Shown in pieces: positions 59,472 to 64,000 of a stretch of 64,000 nucleotides of DNA. Source of the stretch: Lineus longissimus (lineage: Eukaryota > Nemertea > Pilidiophora > Heteronemertea > Lineidae). The stretch spans positions 5,890,001 through 5,954,000 of the forward strand of contig NC_088321.1 of NCBI RefSeq assembly GCF_910592395.1. Reading direction: 5' to 3'. Numbering within the stretch: the stretch's first letter is position 1; each line of letters opens with the position of its first letter. The position numbers and the translations under genes were made by a program. The notes under the pieces were generated by a model. It did not search any database. It was not told the DNA's origin and saw only the letters and a program-made list of their open reading frames with translations.

Positions 59472-59522
59472 CTGCAAAAAAGATCAGAAAATATTAAAGA
59501 GTTTTTTAACACAAAACCATTT

Positions 59523-59718
59523 GTGACCCACTAACAGCAAAACGAGTCGCACTTCACTTCGAGCTTGACAAGTTGAGAAAGACTGGTTGTTCATTTCACT
59601 ATAGTCTGCCTTTTGTGAAATCTGAGTGTATCAATTTCTTGTATTAATAATATGTCCTGGTGTCATTTTAGGCTCATCTTCTGTGCGACATGCGACCCAT
59701 TTTGCAGTGATGGGTCAC
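59523..59718. mobile_element. GTGACCC-type MITE, copy 2
   Basis: GTGACCCACTAACAGCAAAA...CGACATGCGACCCATTTTGC...GGGTCAC. Matches 50902-51090 in inverse orientation. Confidence 0.75.
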
Positions 59719-60383
59719 GTATTGAGAATGACAAGTTCATAGGCCTGTCTCTTGAGCCATTGTTAGCATCAATGGCAGTGACATCATTCATTCATTGCTG
59801 TGAAAACATTATTTGAGCAATGGTTCCTAACCCTCTGTGGTACATGCCATGCATCTGGAATCCCACACATGTCATCTCATATCGACATAGGCCTACTCTC
59901 TGTGACAACTGACATGCACTAAGGCATCTCAATCATGTCTATTGTCAGTAATGATGTTCTGTTGCGACTGCTGGTGGGCCTACATAATAATCATTAATCC
60001 ATTATTACACTTTCAACTGGACACTTATGAGTATGACCATCAATCATTCATAAGTCATGAAGATATGGAAGGAAAGCTTGCATAAACTCAACAAGCTGTC
60101 AGCGTCACTTTGTCCATCCAATAATTCAATCATGTTTCACCCAAAGGAGAAATGTCACCGATACACACAGACTGTATAGGCCTAAAATCTACTGCTGTGC
60201 ATCACGCATGTATCCTGCTATCCATCTTCGATGCTTGTACATACACGCAGCTTGCATTGCTTACAGTAGAAATGCAGTGATCTTTTCTTGATTCGGAGCA
60301 GTTGCGTGTTTCCATGCATATTATGTGTAAACACTAGCAAATCACGTTCAAATCACGCAGCAAACATGAAAACTAAAACTTAC

Positions 60384-60414
60384 TTTCGTTTTGTAGCGCT
60401 AAACTGACTGACAT
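60384..60414 (-). CDS. Putative first coding exon of the UBX/HECT-like gene
   Basis: ATG, ten codons (MSVSLALQNE) and one base before GTAAGT. The spare base completes a codon with exon 2. Confidence 0.45.
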
Positions 60415-60419
60415 CCGAT

Positions 60420-60700
60420 CTGCACAGCTGACAGCATGCACGGGATGAACTGCGCGCGCTTAAAGCGAACTGGAACCGCCAAGCCAGTTCGTATGACCTC
60501 GTTTTCATTTCCCGCGTATCGGGTGATCAGAACGAGGCATGAATGAAACATGGCGCCTAGCTGTCAATCATTCAGTGACGTCACTACTATGGAATTTACT
60601 ACGAAAATTCATGAATGAAAGATCGCATGACTCACGTGATTCTCACATGATTCTCAATAATATTATCAGTGCAGTGCCCTAGTAAGCGCGCAGCGCCTTT
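60420..60700 (-). promoter_or_regulatory. Possible promoter region, locally CpG-rich
   Basis: Upstream of the predicted ATG (minus strand) lies sequence with GCGCGCG, GAACGAGG and several CpGs, unlike the AT-rich surroundings. No TATA box is claimed. Confidence 0.25.
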
Positions 60701-63400
60701 AGGTTGGGGGGAAACCCCCCAAACCCCCCGGTTGGGACCCTGCTATAGTTCCTTCCGCCAATTTTTTGTTTTGATAGACAGTTTTCTCCGTGTATCGCAT
60801 TAGCAGTAACTCAACTCCATCGTCATAATAGCCGGCAAAGAAATGGAAAATGTCCCCCCCCCCCGAAAGGTGTCCAGACTATGGTAGTCTGGGACTCTGG
60901 CAGATCTATATCATAATACTATAAGGCGGCTCGCTAAAGTGCCATTTGGGGGTCGTGTTTCGTCTGGAAATTTTGCACGTTTGCAGGTGATATGTTATCC
61001 TGATGCAACGTCATGTTTATTTTCGGAAATTTACTTCAGCGGAGCAGTAATGAGGGATTTTTAATCGGACACGGTCAATTCTCCTTACAACTCACGGAAG
61101 CCAAGCCATTGCTGTTTAGTTATGCAGGGGATTAATGAATCACCTGCACTCCCACCCCACAGGGTGACTAACACTACCTGTTGAACGGCTGGCTGTAGGG
61201 GGGTGATTGGAACAGCCTGTACACGTGTTGACCTGCTGAACCAAGGTTAATGTTATTTTTCAATCCACGATTGTAGGCCTAGGTCACCTGATCTTCGAGA
61301 TTTCGCGGGGAAAGAAATTGTAAACAAACGTATGTGTGCAGTTCAAATGTAAACAAAAATGTATTTTTGGCATTTTCGGTTGCTGGACTTGGGTTTTCCC
61401 GCAGTAAGGAGCTGGGGTCAAATTGGTGGTCTATTGTTTATGGGTGCTGTGTTAGCCAGAGCTAACTCGTGATAATGAAGGTTACCATGGTATGTTTATG
61501 AGCTCACCACAGCTCTCAATACTTGATCTGAAGAGGCACGCTGAACCTGAAATGGCCTTATCAGGGAGCTGCTCACGGTGCTGAACTTCTAGCTTGCCTG
61601 TCGAGTAAGTGCCTTGCCCGAGACCTGGCTACATGTAGGAGGAGCACGCATTTTAAAGTTATAGTAGTGATAGTGCAATTGGTTCGAGCCATTTGGAGGC
61701 CGACATGTGAAGGCCTATCTGCATGGGTACTCCTTCACCGTATAAAAATGCGCATATTGCTGACGAAGGAACGAGGCATTGCCTCATCATCTCTATCGGA
61801 CCAACTGATATACTTTTATATGCACGCATACAGCACGCCACAGCTAGGTCCGAGTCTGTGGACAAATGGTTGGTTTAATTTGTCTCTTCGATATGGCTCC
61901 TTTTATATTGCATTAGATGTTTATTGATTCAATCTATTCAAGGTATAGCCCATTTGAACCTGCCTGCGCCACGGGTACAATGCTAGTTCTAATGTAAAGT
62001 GCAAGCTCTATTGAACTCGCGCAACTGTCGCCATGGAGAGCCCCTCCCCCCAACACCCGTCCTTCTGACATGTTTTTGCCAGTGCATTGGGGGGGGGGGG
62101 GGGGAAGGCCCCTCAAACCCCTAACCATCATTACCCTTCCTTTTCACTGGCATGATATTGGATATTGGCAAGACTCCCAAGAGGTCGTACTGGTGGCTTC
62201 CTTGAGACAATTGCTTGTGGTCGTACCTGGGCAACCAATTCATGGGGTCAGGGATCTAGGGATCAGGTTTTTCCCCCACCAACATGTTGCTGAATGGTTA
62301 ATGCATAAAAAATTGGTTGGAAAGGGTTTTTGCTGGCCAAGAGACTTGAAGACCCTTTACTCTTGAGGAACACCAGACTGATGAACAAAGAACTCGAGGA
62401 ACATAGAACCCTCTTCATACCTGGGGGCATAAAAAGCCTGCTAGCGAATATTGATTATTCTTTAGAAAAAAACAGAAGATCTGCAAAACTAATGGTACCC
62501 AATAAAAACATACATTCCTCCTTGAGGTGTCTTCGGATCCCACCACGGCCCATGTGGAATTCGTTCAAAAGGTTTATTGAAATCTCAAAATAACATTTTT
62601 TTTCTCGAAACGCCTGCCCGTCTTTTGCTTCATTAATTATTCACAATGTGATCTTATATCTGTTCCTGAAAAGTTGTTTTCAGTGTATTTTCTCCTTGAA
62701 ATCGATCACTTCAGGTACTATTACTGTGCATCCCTAGCTAAATTAGTGTCTAGTTTCGTCTCTGATGACATTTATTTCGTAAAAATCGCTGTTTTTTTCT
62801 AAAAAGGTGTTTTTGTGGTCATTTTGGCTGTTTATTTCGAGGGTACGGTAGGAGGTCATCGTTCACTCGATAACTCTTTTTAAAATGAAATAAAAGCGTT
62901 TTAAGATATACGATATGAATTGATATTAATATTCGTCAAGTGGGATTGTCGGTGGACGTTCATTGTTGAATAGTAGTGCTGGAATTACGAAAATATATCG
63001 ATATCGTTGAGAATTTATTCATTAGGGGCCTACTCTCAATTTTTTCAACGCCTCTAGCACTGGTAAATTGCCACCATCTTGAAAAGCAGTGCCGCGGATG
63101 TGGATATGTAAAAAGGTTATCGCATCGCCACTACGCCTGAGAACGATGGCTGCCCTGCGCTGCATTGATAGTTCGTAATAAATTCACATAAAAACACACC
63201 AGAAGATCTCCGATTTTATTAACAAAGATCATATTTTGTTATTTATTGATAAAACAAGCCATTTTACCACAGCAGGTGACACATATTAGGCCTGAATAAG
63301 ACTTTAGAATTTGAAGTGGTGGTGACGATGCCGATATCCAAGATGGCGGAATTATACCAGTGGTCAAATCTCATCTTTTTTGGGTAATTGCATCATTATT
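60700..63400. other. No recognised gene
   Basis: Short ORFs only (for example 62330-62593, +, 87 codons, no motif). C and G runs at about 60855 and 62090. Confidence 0.4.
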
Positions 63401-63418
63401 TCTTTTTGTGATAGGTGA

Positions 63419-63580
63419 TTTGTAAAATTTTGACAATTATATTTAGCAATATTTCGATAAATGCGGACCTGCTTCTTCCTCTTTTCGCAATCCGTTCTAA
63501 TTGTAAAATTTTGACAATTATATTTAGCAATATTTCGATAAATGCGGACCTGCTTCTTCCTCTTTTCGTAATCCGTTCGA
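63419..63580. repeat. Tandem duplication, unit about 81 bp
   Basis: TTGTAAAATTTTGACAATTA...TTCCTCTTTTCG is present twice with one or two changes. Confidence 0.85.
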
Positions 63581-63699
63581 AGGGGTGACGGTGTTTCGAT
63601 AACAGCGGGGCGCAAGCCGTCATGGGGGATGTACACTACAATGCACGTGATGATGGTTGAACATTCACTCTCGTTGACAGTGTATTATTGAAATATTTG

Positions 63700-63945
63700 A
63701 TTGTGATGATGGTGTATTGTACTAGGCCTTGCATGCTCCCAACGTGTGGCATATTTCATATTAGAACCTTGTAGGTCAACACTGCTGAATACTACATACC
63801 TCATTTATGATCACCAATCTTCTCCCACTCTTTCTTCTTACCGAATGTGTCCACACTGCACTTACGGTCATTGTACTTTCATCTTATGTAAAATGTAACT
63901 TTTTACACGGTTTCAATAAACGATTTGTAATTTGTAATTTGTAAA
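63700..63945 (+). mobile_element. Possible LINE 3' end with (TTTGTAA)n tail
   Basis: Ends CAATAAACGATTTGTAATTT then GTAATTTGTAA; a polyadenylation-like AATAAA followed by a 7-bp tail repeat is typical of CR1/L2-group 3' ends. No coding part is visible. Confidence 0.35.
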
Positions 63946-64000
63946 TTATAAATTTCACTAATAATTTGACGCCGCCAATTCCACTGGTCTTCGAAATACG

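Larger units (their letters stand above)
45510..60414 (-). pseudogene. UBX/ubiquitin-like plus HECT-like multi-exon gene, with lesions
   Basis: Predicted from splice sites and frame continuity. Exons: 60414-60384 (ATG, MSVSLALQNE), 59471-59412, 59091-59003, 57170-57118 (weak), 54593-54092 (Ser/Pro repeats), 53778-53680, 52994-52929, 52548-52465, 49931-49842, 49532-49427, 49211-49057, 47244-47144, 45947-45540. Six exons in a row (53778 to 49427 and on to 49057) join in phase. Order: acidic MSDENKDDHEDAVILN; NLLAVQDLEFLQSLASDQ; Arg-rich NLRMARTQRRRRAAAQEERK; a UBX-like fold (ISFRSNRPLRRRFRH ... VKLFLAGKELSSFEDSLTDV); acidic DVEEDDCSDEEEVAADSV; HECT-like FVRRDSILS...VGEEVAEDLDGVTREMF...LGRNISHAVVLIGYFSP. 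Such a protein would be an E3 ubiquitin-ligase relative. Lesions: TAA in exon 3, frame-changing repeat units in exon 5, TAA-TGA in exon 10, a frameshift in the HECT exon. No C-lobe (catalytic Cys) exon was found. It may be a pseudogene, or my exon ends may be wrong in places. Confidence 0.55.

Noticed and set aside
63364-63636. Tandem-repeat ORFs with RTDCEKRKKQVRIYRNIAKY
   Set aside because: A consequence of an 81-bp tandem duplication in AT-rich DNA (81 is a multiple of three); no other coding evidence.

Overview
This is nuclear DNA from an animal, most likely a marine invertebrate (a lophotrochozoan such as a mollusc or brachiopod, or an invertebrate deuterostome). The evidence is GT-AG introns around short exons, tRNA-headed SINEs, many MITE families, LINE and Ty3/Gypsy remnants, and minisatellite-bearing repeats with Helentron-like ends. 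There are no operons, rRNAs, functional tRNAs or CRISPR arrays. The species cannot be fixed from sequence alone. The window is repeat-dense, and most of its structure is nested insertion.

Layout. 22-3209 (-): a Mutator-like transposase homologue split by two insertions: a Helentron-like element carrying an endonuclease remnant (301-1143) and a 521-bp TIR element (2101-2621). 3655-4002: a SINE. 5913-6915: a TIR element. 11301-13585: a second Helentron-like family. 15500-16570: Gypsy pol remnant with a foldback insertion. 16570-18240: decayed LINE. 18877-20942 (+): decayed IS3-like integrase-core gene. 21049-25771 (+): multi-exon DUF7869-like gene with clean splice sites. 25796-33004: MITEs, foldbacks, a duplication and Helentron-like copies. 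33150-33705: degenerate minisatellite. 36129-37149: candidate solo LTR inside a repeat copy. 37614-39724 (+): a LINE 3' half cut by a Helentron-like element. 40819-43587: a TIR element containing Tigger-like and piggyBac-like MITEs. 45510-60414 (-): a gene of about 13 exons encoding Ser/Pro repeats, an acidic/Arg-rich stretch, a UBX/ubiquitin-like fold and a HECT-like lobe, with several lesions. Helentron-like copies lie in several of its introns.

The dominant repeat family has roughly a dozen copies. Its core is tandem units of about 300 bp. One end is GGCTCACC followed by a (CGA/GTC)n microsatellite. The other end is a GGTGAGC subterminal inverted repeat followed by a palindrome such as ATGGTCCCTGGACCAT. 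Two copies keep the C-terminal part of an endonuclease/exonuclease/phosphatase domain directly before that palindrome, as expected of a Helentron 3' end. Many core units carry a CTCF-like word (CCACCAGGGGGC) and a direct repeat of AGGTCA with 3-bp spacing, so the family may scatter regulatory-looking motifs. The integrase-like, DUF7869-like, Mutator-like and UBX/HECT-like genes belong, as far as I recall, to families that are multi-copy in marine invertebrates. Whether any is still functional cannot be decided here.
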